Positions 5,208 through 6,340 of a DNA stretch of 6,340 bases are shown here, in pieces. The notes below the pieces were generated by a model, which saw only the letters and a list, made by a program, of their open reading frames with translations, was not told the DNA's origin and made no database searches. This stretch comes from JAOPZW01 sp034664395. Its GTDB lineage: Bacteria; Actinomycetota; Thermoleophilia; Solirubrobacterales; Solirubrobacteraceae. The first letter of the stretch is position 1, and each line of letters opens with the position of its first letter. The position numbers and the translations under genes are program-made. The stretch is from assembly GCA_034664395.1 (NCBI GenBank), contig JAXDHQ010000302.1, positions 1 to 6,340 of the forward strand. The letters run 5' to 3'.

Positions 5208-6340
5208 ATGAGCGTGTCCGATCAGCCCACAACGCCCGACGACGTCAAGGCGATCGTCGGCGAGCGCGACATCCGCTTCATCCGCTTCTGGTTCACCGAC
5301 ATCCTCGGCCAGCTCAAGTCGTTCTCGATCAACGCCGCCGAGCTCGACGACGCGTTCGAGAACGGGATGGGGTTCGACGGGTCGTCGATCACCGGCTTCA
5401 ACGCCATCGAGGAGTCGGACATGATCGCCATGCCCGACCCGAGCACGTTCGCCGTGCTGCCGTGGCGCCCGGAGGAGCAGGGCGTCGCGCGCATGTTCTG
5501 CGACGTCGTCACGCCGGAGCGCACGCCGTACGAGGGCGACCCGCGCCACGTCCTGCGCCGTGCGCTGGAGCGCGTGAAGGCGATGGGCTTCGACACGTTC
5601 AACGTCGGCCCCGAGCTCGAGTACTACCTCTTCCGCGACAAGGGGTCGACCGAGGTCCTCGACGAGGGCGGCTACTTCGACCTGACCACGCTCGACGCCG
5701 GCTCGGACGTCCGTCGCGAGACCGTCCTCGCGCTCGAGCAGCTCGGCATCCACGTGGAGTACACCCACCACGAGGTCGGGCCCAGCCAGCACGAGATCGA
5801 CATGCGCTACGCGCCGGCGATGAAGATGGCCGACGACTGCATGACGTACCGCATCACGGTCAAGGAGTACGCCATGAAGTACGGCTGGCATGCGACGTTC
5901 ATGCCCAAGCCGCTCTTCGGCGAGAACGGCTCGGGGATGCACACCCACATGAGCCTGTTCCGCGACGGCTCCAACGCGTTCTTCGACGGCGACGACCCGT
6001 ACTTCCTCTCCGACGTCGGCAAGGCGTTCATCGCCGGCCAGCTCAAGCACGCGCGCGAGATCTCCTCGATCTTCGCCCAGTGGGTGAACTCCTACAAGCG
6101 GCTCGTGCCCGGCTACGAGGCGCCGGTCTACGTCGCCTGGAGCCGGCGCAACCGATCGGCCCTGGTGCGCGTGCCGCTGTACCACCCGGGCAAGGAGCAG
6201 GCCACGCGCATGGAGCTGCGCTGCCCCGACCCCGCGTGCAACCCGTACCTGACGTTCGCGGCGCTGCTGCAGGCGGGGCTGGAGGGCGTCGAGAAGGGCT
6301 ACGAGCTGCCCGAGCCGATGGAGAAGAACCTCTACCACCT
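5208..6340 (+). CDS. glnA: Glutamine synthetase, type I-alpha (C-terminus cut by window edge)
   Basis: Ligates ammonia to glutamate with ATP, the main entry of nitrogen into metabolism. In the cytoplasm this family forms dodecamers. The frame is open for 377 codons to the window end with no stop. Active-site landmarks are all present: FDGSS with D57 and S60 (ammonia site), metal-binding E136 and E138 in GPELEYY, Y156 in GGYFD, E189 and E196 in EVGPSQHEI, GSGMH with H245, the flap NSYKRLVPGYEAPV with E304, and R338 in ELRCPDP. The distance to NLYH (Y376, aligned with Tyr397 of enterobacterial enzymes) is about 20 residues shorter than in the beta type, so it lacks the beta-type insertion. Full length should be near 440-450. 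The position of Bacillus subtilis Arg62, used in glutamine feedback inhibition, is Ala66 here. The intact ammonia site argues against a gamma-glutamylpolyamine or ethanolamide ligase. The start has no ribosome binding site. Confidence 0.93.
   Translation, partial: MSVSDQPTTPDDVKAIVGERDIRFIRFWFTDILGQLKSFSINAAELDDAFENGMGFDGSSITGFNAIEESDMIAMPDPSTFAVLPWRPEEQGVARMFCDVVTPERTPYEGDPRHVLRRALERVKAMGFDTFNVGPELEYYLFRDKGSTEVLDEGGYFDLTTLDAGSDVRRETVLALEQLGIHVEYTHHEVGPSQHEIDMRYAPAMKMADDCMTYRITVKEYAMKYGWHATFMPKPLFGENGSGMHTHMSLFRDGSNAFFDGDDPYFLSDVGKAFIAGQLKHAREISSIFAQWVNSYKRLVPGYEAPVYVAWSRRNRSALVRVPLYHPGKEQATRMELRCPDPACNPYLTFAALLQAGLEGVEKGYELPEPMEKNLYH

Noticed and set aside
5166..6338. Long open frame on the minus strand opposite the glutamine synthetase
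   Set aside because: Its translation is rich in Arg, Ala, Val and Asp with no recognisable domain. The plus strand encodes an unmistakable glutamine synthetase over the same bases. Long antisense frames are expected in DNA with this third-position GC bias.
5208..6340. GlnA3/GlnA4-type gamma-glutamylpolyamine or gamma-glutamylethanolamide synthetase
   Set aside because: The neighbourhood makes this tempting, but the ammonia-binding residues (D57, S60, Y156, E189, E304) and the canonical flap NSYKRLVPGYEAPV are intact, which favours a true glutamine synthetase.

Overview
The window is 6.34 kb of very GC-rich DNA in which almost every third codon position is G or C. It is dense with genes, each recognisable by protein family. 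The proteins look actinobacterial in a broad sense: a choline-oxidase-type GMC flavoenzyme, a FadD35-like acyl-CoA synthetase and a short type I-alpha glutamine synthetase. This set would fit a soil actinobacterium, possibly of the Thermoleophilia/Solirubrobacterales type. That placement is an inference; no rRNA or other marker gene is present.

Layout from left to right: (1) 1-295, minus strand: N-terminal 98 residues of a choline-oxidase-like GMC oxidoreductase, cut by the window edge. (2) 292-1854, minus: a 12-TM APC-superfamily permease of the amino acid/choline transporter group, whose stop codon overlaps the start of gene 1 in an ATGA junction. (3) 1855-2046: a 192-bp divergent intergenic region with a good sigma70-type promoter for the permease, an AT-rich imperfect palindrome on its -10, and a structured leader. 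(4) 2047-3513, plus: an NAD(P)-dependent aldehyde dehydrogenase. (5) 3510-5144, minus: an AMP-forming acyl-CoA synthetase, convergent with gene 4; both end in TAG and share the four bases CTAG. (6) 5145-5207: a 63-bp divergent spacer with candidate -10 elements very close to both starts. (7) 5208-6340, plus: a type I-alpha glutamine synthetase cut by the right edge before its C-terminus.

The permease, choline-oxidase-like enzyme and divergent aldehyde dehydrogenase form a plausible unit: import of choline or a similar amino alcohol, oxidation to the aldehyde, then oxidation to the acid (glycine betaine in the choline case). The visible part of the oxidase keeps the histidine that carries covalent FAD in Arthrobacter choline oxidase (H92 here) and the equivalent of aromatic-cage Trp61 (W54 here), which favours a quaternary-ammonium substrate. 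The acyl-CoA synthetase and glutamine synthetase have their own transcription units. Their link to the choline-like unit is only positional, and the glutamine synthetase keeps the ammonia-site residues of a true GlnA.

No mobile element, CRISPR array, RNA gene or phage feature was seen, and no stretch longer than 192 bp lacks a gene. I see no clearly unprecedented system. The points most worth a second look are the shared-stop palindrome, the aldehyde dehydrogenase lacking the usual cofactor-site lysine, and the regulatory architecture of the two divergent spacers.
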